Below, one piece after another: positions 16,976 through 25,865 of a DNA stretch of 64,000 nt. Origin of the DNA: Acidobacteriota bacterium (GTDB lineage: Bacteria > Acidobacteriota > Terriglobia > Terriglobales > Acidobacteriaceae); assembly GCA_021781795.1 (NCBI GenBank), contig JAJXWA010000006.1, forward strand, positions 38,105 to 102,104. Reading direction: 5' to 3'. Under the pieces are notes generated by a model. It saw only the letters and a program-made list of their open reading frames with translations, was not told the DNA's origin and searched no databases. Numbering within the stretch: position 1 is the first letter of the stretch; the number at the start of each line of letters is the position of its first letter. Position numbers and translations under genes: made by a program.

Positions 16976-18559
16976 CTATGCTGTGCGACGCACCTCGGCT
17001 GCAATGCGGCGCAGCTCCGGCAACACTGAGCCGAGCGCCGCCGGATCTGCGTTGCGACGGCCCAGCGCAAAGTAGACCGCTCGATAGTGGCGATAGAGCT
17101 GCTCATAGATGGCAGCGGATATCGGGTCCGGCTCAACGGTGCGCAGCGGCAGGCACACCGCGGCCTGCGCCTCTTCGATGGTCTTGTACGCGCCGGCCGC
17201 AAGCAGCGCAAAGATGCCGGAACCGAGGCTCGTGGGAATGCCTGCCGGGACCAGAACCGGTTTGTTGAGCACATTGGCATAGACGCGATTGAGCACTTCG
17301 CTCTTCTGCGGAATGCCGCCCGCATTGATGACGCGATCGACGCGGACGCCATGCTCGGCCATCCGCTCCAGAATGATGCGCGTATGGAATGCCGTGCCCT
17401 CGATGGCAGCGAAGAGCTCGTCCTGCGCGGTGTGGATGAGGTTCCAGCCGAGCGTGACGCCGCCGAGCTCAGGATTGACGAGCACGGTACGGTCGCCGTT
17501 GTCCCAACTGAGGCGCAGCAGGCCGGTCTGGCCCGCCTTGTATGCCTCGAGACCGTCGGAGAGCGCAGCGACAGAAGTCCCGGCGCGTTTGGCCACTGCG
17601 TCAAAGATGTCGCCCGTTGCAGAGAGCCCCGCTTCGATGCCAGTATAGGCAGGATGCACACTGCCCGGCACCACGCCGCAGACTCCGGGCACAAGCTGCG
17701 CCTCTTTTGCCATGGCGATGATGCAGGTGGAGGTGCCCACGACGTTTACCACATCGCCCTCACGACAGTGGGAACCGATGGCGTCCCAGTGCGCATCGAA
17801 TGCGCCGACGGGAATGGGAATGCCCTCGCGCAGGCCTAGCTTCTCTGCCCATTCAGCGGAGAGATGCCCGGCAAGATGATCGCTGGTGAGGTATTCGCCG
17901 CCCATTTTGGTGCGTACACCCTTGAACAGCGGATCGACGGCGACGAGAAACTCTTCCGGCGGCAGGCCGCCCCACTTGGGATTCCACATCCACTTATGAC
18001 CCATGGCGCAAACGCTGCGTTTGAGATCGGACACGCCGCGGACGCCGCAAAGCGTGGCGGCAACCATGTCGCAGTGCTCGAGCGCGGTGACAAAGCGATC
18101 ACGCTTGTCGGGGTTGTGGCGGAGCCAGTGCAGGAGCTTGGCGAAGCCCCACTCGTGAGAGTAGACGCCGCCGCACCAGTCGATGCCTTCAAAGCGGAGA
18201 GAGTGAGCCTTCTGCGTGATCTCTTCGGCCTCAGAGTGCGCGCGATGATCGCACCAGAGATAGTAGTCATCCAGCGGCTCAAGGCCCTCGCCGACGGGGA
18301 TGACGCTGGAGCCGGTGGTGTCGAGCGCGATGGCCTGCAAGTCAGTGCCGGCAACGCCTGTGGTGCGCAGCAATTCGCGTGTAGCCTCGGTAAGCGCGCG
18401 CATCTGGTCAGCGTGCGACTGCGTGGCGAAGTCCGGATCTTCACGTTTGCGGTGAAGCGGATACGGGGCCGCCGCGGTACCGATAGGTCCTTTGACACTG
18501 TCGACGAGGGTGACGCGGACGCTGAGGGTGCCGAAATCGACTCCGGCGACGATAGGCAT
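16976..18559 (-). CDS. araB: L-ribulokinase
   Basis: Phosphorylates L-ribulose in L-arabinose breakdown. The 527-residue FGGY kinase opens with GVDFGTLSVRVTLVD, has the LDTTGSSVIP segment (about 95-104), MGHKWMWNPKWGGLP, and the second-lobe signature NAGGIPQKSEVLNRVYA. The start at 18559 has GGAGG 6-10 bases upstream; a frame extension upstream was rejected. No araA or araD is in the window. A LacI-type operator-like palindrome lies between its promoter and start codon. It converges on the transglutaminase gene with 12 bases between. Confidence 0.92.
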   Translation of the reverse strand: MPIVAGVDFGTLSVRVTLVDSVKGPIGTAAAPYPLHRKREDPDFATQSHADQMRALTEATRELLRTTGVAGTDLQAIALDTTGSSVIPVGEGLEPLDDYYLWCDHRAHSEAEEITQKAHSLRFEGIDWCGGVYSHEWGFAKLLHWLRHNPDKRDRFVTALEHCDMVAATLCGVRGVSDLKRSVCAMGHKWMWNPKWGGLPPEEFLVAVDPLFKGVRTKMGGEYLTSDHLAGHLSAEWAEKLGLREGIPIPVGAFDAHWDAIGSHCREGDVVNVVGTSTCIIAMAKEAQLVPGVCGVVPGSVHPAYTGIEAGLSATGDIFDAVAKRAGTSVAALSDGLEAYKAGQTGLLRLSWDNGDRTVLVNPELGGVTLGWNLIHTAQDELFAAIEGTAFHTRIILERMAEHGVRVDRVINAGGIPQKSEVLNRVYANVLNKPVLVPAGIPTSLGSGIFALLAAGAYKTIEEAQAAVCLPLRTVEPDPISAAIYEQLYRHYRAVYFALGRRNADPAALGSVLPELRRIAAEVRRTA

Positions 18560-18570
18560 GGAACGCCTCC

Positions 18571-18584
18571 AGTAAACGCTTTCT
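18571..18584. promoter_or_regulatory. LacI-type operator-like palindrome upstream of araB
   Basis: AGTAAACGCTTTCT reads as AG-n-AA-n-CG-n-TT-n-CT, the symmetric pattern bound by LacI/GalR/CcpA-type repressors. It lies 12 bases before the araB start, downstream of the candidate -10, where a bound repressor would block transcription. Confidence 0.5.
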
Positions 18585-18596
18585 TGAAGCCACTCC

Positions 18597-18626
18597 AGAG
18601 TACACATCGTCGCCGCAACGTGGCAA
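18597..18626 (-). promoter_or_regulatory. candidate sigma-70 type promoter of araB
   Basis: On the minus strand TTGCCA (18621-18626) is followed after 18 bases by TACTCT (18597-18602). Predicted start of transcription is near 18590, giving a leader of about 30 bases that contains the operator-like site and the Shine-Dalgarno. Confidence 0.45.
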
Positions 18627-18643
18627 GAGCGACGCGCCGCCGC

Positions 18644-19606
18644 TTACTTTTTTCGGGAGGGTGCGAGCTTCGCCAGCCGCGCAAGCAGAGCCTCAGCCTG
18701 CGCGGAAGGCGAAGAGGGCACGGCGCTCGCCGGCGACGAGGGCCGTGGCCCGGGCGGAGGATCTGCCGCTGCCGGACCCGTCTTTTCCTTCATCGCTACT
18801 TCCGCAATGGGTTGAGCCGCAGCGGAAGGAGCCTGAGAGCCGTTCGCGACCTGCGCCCCCTTCAGCGACGGTGGCGGCGAGGTGGCATTTTTCACGAGGA
18901 TGGAGATGCGCCGGTTCGATGGGTCGTAGGGGTTGGACTTCACGCGCAGCATCTGATCGGCATACCCGCGCACTTGCGTCACCTGGTCCCGGCGCACGCC
19001 GTCCGCCTGTAGCAGCCGCCGCGCCGAGTTGGCGCGGTCCGCCGAGAGCTCCCAATTGCTGTATCCCGTATCCTGCGAGTAAGGCGCGGCGTCCGTGTGG
19101 CCTTCGATGAGCAGATCGTTGGGCAGAGTCCTGAGTTCGGAGGCGAGCAGCGCCAGCAGTTCCTGCCCGCTTGCGCTCAGGCGCGCGCTGCCGCTCTCAT
19201 AGAAGGTTCCGTTCCTGGTCTCCAACAGCTCGATGCGCAGACCCTCGGGCGTGATGGTGATCTCAATCTGCTTCGAAAGCTTTTCCAGCTCCTTGCGCGC
19301 TTTGATCTCGGCCTCCAGCTTCTCCTTCAGCTTCTGCAGGGCGTCTGTCCGCTCCTGCTCGATGGTGACGCCATTGCCGCTCATCGTGGTGCCCAGCAGA
19401 CTCGCGGTTCCCCGCGGATCGTTGAAGTAGCCGGCAACCGCCTTCTTGATCTTCTCGCTCGAATTCATCAGCCACAGCACGATGAACAACGACATCATCG
19501 CGGTCACAAAGTCGGCGTAGGCCACCTTCCACGCGCCGCCGTGATGGCCGCCGTGCACGCCCTTCTTCTTCACGATGACGATTGGTTGCGTTTTCCCTGA
19601 TGACAT
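18644..19606 (-). CDS. motB: flagellar motor stator protein MotB
   Basis: A 320-residue stator subunit. A single membrane span follows the N-terminus, with the proton-carrying Asp32 in YADFVTAMM. After a linker and a coiled-coil-like charged segment (about 85-115) comes the OmpA/peptidoglycan-binding domain with GHTDA (169-173) and NWELSADRAN (184-193). The last 70 residues are Pro/Ala/Ser-rich. GGGAGC and GGGAAG precede the start. It follows motA by 27 bases, but no flagellar structural genes are in the window. Confidence 0.93.
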   Translation of the reverse strand: MSSGKTQPIVIVKKKGVHGGHHGGAWKVAYADFVTAMMSLFIVLWLMNSSEKIKKAVAGYFNDPRGTASLLGTTMSGNGVTIEQERTDALQKLKEKLEAEIKARKELEKLSKQIEITITPEGLRIELLETRNGTFYESGSARLSASGQELLALLASELRTLPNDLLIEGHTDAAPYSQDTGYSNWELSADRANSARRLLQADGVRRDQVTQVRGYADQMLRVKSNPYDPSNRRISILVKNATSPPPSLKGAQVANGSQAPSAAAQPIAEVAMKEKTGPAAADPPPGPRPSSPASAVPSSPSAQAEALLARLAKLAPSRKK

Positions 19607-19633
19607 CTTCCCTGCTCCCTGCCTGCGGAGGTG

Positions 19634-20512
19634 CTACGCTGCGGCGGCCGCGGCATCCCCTGACTGGTTCTTGCAGGCTTTCTCCATCTCGTCAAAGCCG
19701 GGCCGCACATGCGCGGGAATCGCGCGCCGCCCCATCTCGATGGCGATCATCGGGGCCGATCCCTTCAGAAACGAGAGCAGCAGCACGCGCAGCACGTGCA
19801 AATAGCTGTTGTGCTCCTCGGCCGTCTTCGCCATGTTTGAGCTCAACGGCCCCACCACGCCGTAGCACATCAGAATGCCGAGAAACGTCCCCACCAGCGC
19901 GGCAGCTACCTTGTGGCCAATCTCTTCGGGCGGGCCGCCCAGCGCGCCCATCGTGATGACCACGCCGAGCACGGCGGCCACAATACCGAGCCCCGGCAGT
20001 GCGTCGGCAACCGTCGAAAGTGCGCCGATCGGCTGCGTCGCGTCATGATGATGCACCTCCATGTCCAGCTCCATCATCTGGTCCATGTCAAACGGCTCAA
20101 CACCGCCAGTGATCGCCATGCGCAGCGTGTCGCAGACAAAGTCGCGCGCAGAATGGTCCTTGAGAAATTCGGGATAGTTCTTGAAGATGGCGCTCTCCTG
20201 CGGCTTCTCGACATCCATCTCCACGCTCAGCAGCCCCTCTTTGCGCACCTTGTTGAGAAACTGATACATCATCTTGAGCGTGCTGAGATAGCGCGCCTTG
20301 CCGAATCCAGAACCCTTCAGGATTCCCGTCAGGCCGCTGACAATGCCTTTGAGAATGTGCATGGGATTGGCGGTCAGAAGCGTGCCCAGCGCAGCTCCGC
20401 CGAGGATGATCAGCTCGGCCGGCTGAATGAGCACTGCAATGTGCCCCTTCTCCATCAGGAAGCCGCCGATGACGGCGCCAAAGACCAGAAGAATTCCTAC
20501 GATCGCGTACAC
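19634..20512 (-). CDS. motA: flagellar motor stator protein MotA
   Basis: A 292-residue four-span inner-membrane protein that forms the stator ion channel with MotB. It starts VYAIVGILLVFGAVIGGFLMEKGH, has the cytoplasmic RKEGLLSVE segment that meets the rotor, and the conserved Pro-Gly-Leu-Gly-Ile in DALPGLGIVAAVLGVVITM. I chose the GTG at 20512, which has GGGGAGG five bases upstream. The frame continues further left but would add about 65 non-family residues. Its first 16 bases overlap the end of the PAS-GEDEF gene, so coupling is likely. Confidence 0.92.
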   Translation of the reverse strand: MYAIVGILLVFGAVIGGFLMEKGHIAVLIQPAELIILGGAALGTLLTANPMHILKGIVSGLTGILKGSGFGKARYLSTLKMMYQFLNKVRKEGLLSVEMDVEKPQESAIFKNYPEFLKDHSARDFVCDTLRMAITGGVEPFDMDQMMELDMEVHHHDATQPIGALSTVADALPGLGIVAAVLGVVITMGALGGPPEEIGHKVAAALVGTFLGILMCYGVVGPLSSNMAKTAEEHNSYLHVLRVLLLSFLKGSAPMIAIEMGRRAIPAHVRPGFDEMEKACKNQSGDAAAAAA

Positions 20513-21390
20513 AACTGCCTCCCCGGCGCCAGAGTTGCGCGGTTGCCCCCTGCGTGAAGACTGGAAAACATCGCCGCCTTGGCTCTTTCGAGCAGACCGA
20601 TCAACGTCTCGCCCCGCTGCGCGCAGGCGGCCCCGGCGCTTACGGTCACAGAGACGCGATCGCCCCACCAGCGAAATTCCGTGGAGCGCGCCACGCCGGC
20701 CACGCACTGCCCGCGCGTCAGCAGATCCTCCGGCTGCGTCTCCCCCGTGAGAATCAGAAACTCATCTTCGCCCCATCGTCCCATTTCTTCGCCGGGGTGC
20801 AGCTCGCCCGCAAGTGATCGCTCGGTCCGCTCCATCATGGTCTCGCAGGCTCGCGCGCCGTGCGTCCGGCGCAGCTCGTGCGCCTGGTCCACGATGAGCC
20901 AGATGAGGCCCATCTCGGCGCTGCCCTGAAGAAACTTCTCGAAGCGCTCCGAGAGGCGCGCCTCAAGCTGCGCCTGAGATTCCTCCACCGTTTCATCGCC
21001 GCCAACTTCACCGCGCGGCAGCGCTTCCACCACCTCAGCCGGATGAAAAAGCACAGCTGTCCCGATACGCTCGCCCAGCCCGTCGCGCAGCACCAGCCGC
21101 CGCGCCGCCAGCGCAAGATCGCCACCCAGTTTGTGACGCCCGTGGAGCAGTGCAGGCCGTGCTCCCGAAGCGCCGTCGAGCCGGCTCGCCCCATCCCACG
21201 CGCCGCATCCATGCACCAGGAGATCAATCGCCCACGGTGCGGTACGCGCAACCACCTCGATCCCGGTGAATCCAGTAATGGTCTCCGCCGCGCGGTTCCA
21301 GAAGAGAACCTGCCCGGCGGCATCCACCAATGCGATCCCCTCAGGATGAGCCTCAAGCGCCGCTTCCATCAGCTCGTTGCGACCGGACAT
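20497..21390 (-). CDS. PAS domain protein with degenerate GGDEF domain
   Basis: A 297-residue cytoplasmic signalling protein. The PAS domain (about 5-115) begins MEAALEAHPEGIALVDAAG, and the C-terminal half (about 150-285) is GGDEF-like with RWGEDEF at 205-211. The active-site loop reads GEDEF in place of GGDEF, and the metal-binding Asp segment near 165-170 is also altered, so diguanylate cyclase activity is doubtful. The stop codon lies inside the motA start, which places it in one unit with motA-motB and suggests control of motility. No membrane span. Confidence 0.8.
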   Translation of the reverse strand: MSGRNELMEAALEAHPEGIALVDAAGQVLFWNRAAETITGFTGIEVVARTAPWAIDLLVHGCGAWDGASRLDGASGARPALLHGRHKLGGDLALAARRLVLRDGLGERIGTAVLFHPAEVVEALPRGEVGGDETVEESQAQLEARLSERFEKFLQGSAEMGLIWLIVDQAHELRRTHGARACETMMERTERSLAGELHPGEEMGRWGEDEFLILTGETQPEDLLTRGQCVAGVARSTEFRWWGDRVSVTVSAGAACAQRGETLIGLLERAKAAMFSSLHAGGNRATLAPGRQLCTRS

Positions 21391-21546
21391 GGAGAAACCT
21401 CGTCCTGCTCTTCATCGGCAGTGAAGAATGCAACTTCAGGAGTGAGACCGACGCAATAGGGATGGGAGAATTCTCATGGGCAGGGGAATGTGCAGAGTGG
21501 AGCAAGCGAAGCAGCGAGCGGAAACCCGCGAGTGCGTTGGTTTATG

Positions 21547-23001
21547 CTACTGCGCTGCCGGGGCAGGCGAGTTGAGCGGCAGGCGCACCGTGAAGCAGGT
21601 GTTGCCCGGCTGCGAGGCGACGTCAATCTTGCCGCCGAACTTGTGCGTCACGATGCGATGCACGATCTCAAGCCCGAGGCCGGTGCCCTTGCCCTGCGCC
21701 TTGGTCGTGAAGAACGCGTCGAAGATGCGGGGCAGAACCTCGGCGGGAATGCCTTCTCCGTGATCGGTGATGCTGACTGCGAGCCAGCCGGGTTCGATCC
21801 ATGTGGCGATTTCGATCTTTGCCTGCGCGGGCGAAGCATCGATCGCGTTATCTATCAGGTTGGTCCAGACTTGGCTCAGAGCCGTGCCACGCGTCTGAAT
21901 CTTCGCGGGCGAAGCAGAGAAGCACTTCACCGTCTCGACCTGCTTGATGCGCATCTTGTGGCCCAGCATGGTCAGCGTGCTCTGCAGGCTCTCGTGTACG
22001 TCGATCTCCGTTGCCTGGGACCGGTCCTCATAGGCAAATTTCTTGACGGCCATCACCAGTTCGCTCACGCGCGAGATGCTGTCTTCGATGGAGCAGACCA
22101 GCCACACGCTCGATGCCAATGCCCCCAGCCAGTTGAGGGCGTCGGAGAACGCCGGCTTGTCAAAGTACGCGCGGGCACACTCCAGTTCCTGCCGGTCATA
22201 GCGCATGGCCACCAGAATGGGCGCGATGGAAAACGCATTTTCGACGCCGGAGCCTGAAAGCCACTCCGCCATGGATTCTTCCGCATCGGCCTGATCGACG
22301 CTGCTCATCGCAGCCATCTTGCAGCCGCTCAGCGCATGTTCCAGCAGGCTGCGCATGCACTCAAGCTGCTCCGCGCTTTTGGGCCGGCCGCTCATGCGCA
22401 GGCTCAGCTTCTGCAGCTTCATCAGGTTTTCGCGCAACTGCGAAGCGGCGCGCTTGGCTGCGGCGCCGGGGTTGTTGAGCTCGTGCATGAGGCCGGCGGC
22501 GAGCGTGCCCAACGAGATCAGCTTCTCGCGGTGGAGCGCTTCCTGCTGATGGGCGCGAAGACGCGTCGTCATGTCGGCGAGCACGCCCTGACGCACTTCG
22601 GGGCAGCAAGCCATGAGCGCCCAGAATGAATCCTCGCTGAAGCGGATCAGCAGCGAATCCTGCACCGCTACCACCGTGAACGGCGAGTACGGCTTGCCGG
22701 TGAGAAGCGTGACCTCGCCAAAGCCCTCGCCCGCGCGGGTGAATCCGACAACGACGGGCTGCTGATCGGCTTCCATGCGCTCGGCGCGAACCTCGCCTTC
22801 GAGCACCACCCAGTACCATCGCTGCGGGTCGCCCGCATGGAAGAGGACCGAACCGGCGCGCGCAGTCACGCGGTCGACAAAATCCACCCCACGAATCGCT
22901 TCGCGAGGCGTCTGGGAAAAGGGACGGCTCGCGTGCAATGCGCCAGCCACGCTCTCCAGTGTGACCGGCTCGATTGCGATGGGCTGCTGACCCTCTGTCA
23001 T
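21547..23001 (-). CDS. histidine kinase with N-terminal cyclic-nucleotide-binding-like domain
   Basis: A 484-residue soluble sensor kinase. Residues about 30-150 form a CNB/Crp-like beta-roll (SVLFHAGDPQRWYWVVLEGEV, GEGFGEVTLLTG). The phosphorylated His is His173 in LMHELNNPGAAAK. The C-terminal ATPase domain has the N box NLIDNAIDAS, and the G boxes DHGEGIP and GKGTGLGLEIV. There are no membrane spans. It is 19 bases downstream of the response regulator/thioredoxin-reductase-like gene, so they form a pair. Start chosen at 23001 with GGGGAGG about 12 bases upstream. Confidence 0.9.
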   Translation of the reverse strand: MTEGQQPIAIEPVTLESVAGALHASRPFSQTPREAIRGVDFVDRVTARAGSVLFHAGDPQRWYWVVLEGEVRAERMEADQQPVVVGFTRAGEGFGEVTLLTGKPYSPFTVVAVQDSLLIRFSEDSFWALMACCPEVRQGVLADMTTRLRAHQQEALHREKLISLGTLAAGLMHELNNPGAAAKRAASQLRENLMKLQKLSLRMSGRPKSAEQLECMRSLLEHALSGCKMAAMSSVDQADAEESMAEWLSGSGVENAFSIAPILVAMRYDRQELECARAYFDKPAFSDALNWLGALASSVWLVCSIEDSISRVSELVMAVKKFAYEDRSQATEIDVHESLQSTLTMLGHKMRIKQVETVKCFSASPAKIQTRGTALSQVWTNLIDNAIDASPAQAKIEIATWIEPGWLAVSITDHGEGIPAEVLPRIFDAFFTTKAQGKGTGLGLEIVHRIVTHKFGGKIDVASQPGNTCFTVRLPLNSPAPAAQ

Positions 23002-23020
23002 CCCAGTCTTCGACCTCCCC

Positions 23021-24673
23021 TTAGAATCCTGCCAGATACTGATGCACAAACTGTACGGCGATCGAACCCTCACCCACCGCCGATGCCACGCGCTTCACCG
23101 ATCCGTAACGCAGGTCCCCGGCTACAAAGACGCCCGGCACGCTGGTCTCCAGCAGAAAGGGCTCGCGCGGCTCCTTCCATGCTCCCGGAAGCTTCCCATC
23201 GCAGCGCAGGTCCGGTCCCGCGAGCACAAAGCCCTTCTCGTCGCGCAGGATCTCCGGCGGCAACCACCCCGTCCTCGGCGCAGCGCCGATGAAGACGAAC
23301 AGCGAACTCGCCGGAACCCGCCGCTCGCCCTCGGGGCTGCGCAGCCGAATGGCCTCAAGCCGCTCCGTCCCCTCCGCCTCGACGACCTCCGTATGCGCCT
23401 CCAACACAATATTGGATGTGCGCTCTATCTCGTCGATTAAGTATTTCGACATGGTGGCGGAAAGCCCCGGACCCCGCACCAGCATGGTCACCTTGCAGGC
23501 ATATTTGGCAAAGTGCAGCGCGGCCTGACCGGCGGAGTTGGCCCCGCCCACAACAAAGACCTCTTCATCCTTGCAGGACGCCGCCTCCACCAGCGCCGCG
23601 CCATAATAAATGCCGCGGCCGGCGAGACGGTCCGCGCCGGGAATCTGCAGACGGCGATACTGCACGCCAAGGGCCAGCAGCACCACGTGGGTGGCAATCT
23701 CCCGTCCGTCGGCCAACTTGACGAAGCGGTACTGGCCGTCGAGCCGCAGCCCAGAGGCGCGCTGCGTGACAAACTCTGCGCCGAAGCGGGAGGCCTGCAT
23801 GTGGGCTCGACGCCCCAGATCGGCACCGGTGATGCCGGTGGGAAAGCCAAGATAATTCTCAATCCGCGAAGTGGAGCCGGCCTGACCGCCGGGCGCCTCG
23901 GGTTCAATCACCAGGGTCTTCAGGCCCTCGCTGGAGCCATAAACCGCAGCGCCCAGCCCAGCCGGGCCGGCGCCGACTACAACCATGTCGTAAAAATCTG
24001 CCGCTGCCTGTGTGCGCAAGCCGACGCGCGCAGCCAGCGAGTCAGGATCAGCCGAAGTGAGCAACGCGCCATCCGGAAAGATCACAGCGGGAAGCTGGCT
24101 GGGCTGCAACTGCCGCTCGTCCATGAGGCGGGCTGCGTCGGGGTGGCTGGCCACATCGAGCCACCTATACGGTATGTGATTGCGCGAGAGAAAGTTGCGC
24201 AGCTTGTGATCGTGCAGCGACCAGCGGCTCCCCAGCACCCGCAGGCCTTCAAAAGCGGGCCGGTAACCAGCTTTCCAATCGTCCAGCAAATCGGTCAGGA
24301 CAGGGTAAAGCCGCTCCTCGGGCGGGTCCCACGGCTTGTTCAGGTAGTAGTGGATGCGTGCGGTGTTGATCGCCCGGATGGCTGCCTCGGTGTCCGCATA
24401 GGCCGTCAGAAGCACGCGGCGCGCCTCGGGAAACAGGGAAGAGGCCTGCTCCAGGAACTCGACCCCCGTCATTCCGGGCATGCGCTGGTCGCTCAGCAGC
24501 AGGGCCACGGGGTCCTGGCGCGTGCGAAGCTGTTGCAGTGTATCGAGCGCAGCCTGGCCGCTGGCAGCGCGGAGAACCCGGTACTCCGCCCCATACTGGC
24601 GGCGCAGGTCCTGCACCACAGCCTCGAGCACGCTTACGTCGTCGTCTACAGCCAGCAGAATCGGCCTTGCCAT
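23021..24673 (-). CDS. response regulator fused to glutaredoxin-like and thioredoxin-reductase-like domains
   Basis: A 550-residue fusion. A receiver (1-130) has AVDDD, the phospho-acceptor Asp62 in LSDQRMPG, and the Lys in NKPW near 113. A thioredoxin-fold segment (about 143-210) resembles glutaredoxin but lacks CxxC. Then comes an FAD/NAD(P)-binding module like thioredoxin reductase: GAGPAG at 234-239, second GGANSAGQ at 376-383, and a C-terminal GVFVAGD. Where thioredoxin reductase has CATC, this protein reads YYGAALVEAASC (356-367), so it lacks the normal disulfide. Proteins of this architecture are known and usually annotated as fused RR/TrxR. It pairs with the kinase gene just downstream. 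Confidence 0.9.
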   Translation of the reverse strand: MARPILLAVDDDVSVLEAVVQDLRRQYGAEYRVLRAASGQAALDTLQQLRTRQDPVALLLSDQRMPGMTGVEFLEQASSLFPEARRVLLTAYADTEAAIRAINTARIHYYLNKPWDPPEERLYPVLTDLLDDWKAGYRPAFEGLRVLGSRWSLHDHKLRNFLSRNHIPYRWLDVASHPDAARLMDERQLQPSQLPAVIFPDGALLTSADPDSLAARVGLRTQAAADFYDMVVVGAGPAGLGAAVYGSSEGLKTLVIEPEAPGGQAGSTSRIENYLGFPTGITGADLGRRAHMQASRFGAEFVTQRASGLRLDGQYRFVKLADGREIATHVVLLALGVQYRRLQIPGADRLAGRGIYYGAALVEAASCKDEEVFVVGGANSAGQAALHFAKYACKVTMLVRGPGLSATMSKYLIDEIERTSNIVLEAHTEVVEAEGTERLEAIRLRSPEGERRVPASSLFVFIGAAPRTGWLPPEILRDEKGFVLAGPDLRCDGKLPGAWKEPREPFLLETSVPGVFVAGDLRYGSVKRVASAVGEGSIAVQFVHQYLAGF

Positions 24674-25134
24674 ACGCAATCAGTCTATCTCGCTCTCAAT
24701 ACGGCATTTCTACGAAGCGAACCGGGCCCAGCACTGATTTTAACCCGGTGCAAAACCGTACCGAATGCATCATCGGCGACGCCGAGCCGGGCTACGACAG
24801 TAGAACGGGAGGGTAACTTACTAGATGCAAAAGTTGTAGATTTGGGCCACAGAATCTTCTGTCCATTCACTCCATTGCACGGTAATCTGATGGCAGGCAT
24901 ATTACCTAAGTTAGAGTACTTGAGTACAAACGATAGTTTCTGATGATGAATCCGACCGACTTCCTGTAGAGCGGCTGGCTTCGTCACACGGCGACCGCGA
25001 GACTCAGGGCCTGGCTTCGGCAGCGTGCTTCGGGCGAAGGCAGAGCCGAAAGGCGCTGAGCCTTTAAAATGCCCCCCGCATCGTACGGGAAGGCAGACCT
25101 GGATAGGGATTGCGAAAAGGATGAGGCGCATCGC
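24674..25134. other. divergent intergenic region, 461 bp
   Basis: Separates the RR/TrxR gene from the LuxR-type regulator. The stretch 24800-24950 is AT-richer than its surroundings and contains a perfect 14-base palindrome ACAGAATCTTCTGT (24849-24862), a possible operator. GTACTTGAGTAC near 24917-24928 is another imperfect palindrome. No gene was found. Confidence 0.4.
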
Positions 25135-25860
25135 ATGAAAAAGATCATTCTTGCCGACTCGCAGGCAATCTTCCGCGCCGGCACAGCCAAGGTTCTCTCC
25201 ATGGACGAAGATCTCCGCGTCATTGCGCAATGCACGGATGTGGAGCGCTTAATGCACGCCATCACATCGTTTCCCGGCTCGGTCGTGCTCTTCGCCGGTT
25301 CGCTGAAACCCGACCTGACAAGGCTGAAAGTGCTGCTGGATGCGGCAGGAAGCCGGGCCGTGGTCATCGCTGAAAACAACGAAGCCACTGGCGGCTATCT
25401 GCAGATGGGTGTTCGTGGCGTGGTATTCCGGAGCGTGACGGGTCCGTTGCTTCTCGATTGCATTCATCGGGTCGCGGCTGGAGAGACCGCCGTGCCTCCG
25501 CAGGCTCAGGCGGCGGATTCCTCAGAAGACGATGTTGTCGGCGCGCGCGTGCGCGACCGGCTGACGCCGAAGGAGATGCGGATTGTGGCCCTCATTGTGC
25601 AGGGCTGCAAGAACCGCGAGATTGCGCAACGCCTCAAGACCACCGAGCAGGTGATCAAGAACTATCTTCGCTCGATCTACGACAAGACCGGAGTGAGCGA
25701 CCGCCTGGAGCTGGCCCTGTTCACGATTCACCATCGCGTGCTGGCGCAGGCTGCGGCGGAGGTGGGCAACAAGCTGGAGGCCGAGGAACGCGCGGCAGCC
25801 CAGGCCGCCGCGCAGGCTGCGTCCCACCGGTCGGTCGTCGCGCCGCCAGCCGTGGCCTGA
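25135..25860 (+). CDS. LuxR/NarL-type response regulator with degenerate receiver
   Basis: A 241-residue regulator. The N-terminal receiver-like domain (1-118) begins KKIILADSQ, but the usual phospho-acceptor Asp position reads VVLFAGS (Ala54/Gly55), and the conserved Lys appears as Arg99 in VVFRSV. The C-terminal HTH is normal: LTPKEMRIVALIVQGCKNREIAQRL, then TTEQVIKNYLRSIYDKTGV. A final 35 residues are Ala-rich. It is probably phosphorylation independent. AAGGATGAGG lies about 8-10 bases before the ATG. It is divergent from the RR/TrxR-kinase pair. Confidence 0.88.
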   Translation: MKKIILADSQAIFRAGTAKVLSMDEDLRVIAQCTDVERLMHAITSFPGSVVLFAGSLKPDLTRLKVLLDAAGSRAVVIAENNEATGGYLQMGVRGVVFRSVTGPLLLDCIHRVAAGETAVPPQAQAADSSEDDVVGARVRDRLTPKEMRIVALIVQGCKNREIAQRLKTTEQVIKNYLRSIYDKTGVSDRLELALFTIHHRVLAQAAAEVGNKLEAEERAAAQAAAQAASHRSVVAPPAVA

Positions 25861-25865
25861 ACGGC

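Noticed and set aside
23513..24943. Open frame of 476 codons antisense to the RR/TrxR-like gene
   Set aside because: It overlaps the fusion gene entirely and looks like a compositional shadow.
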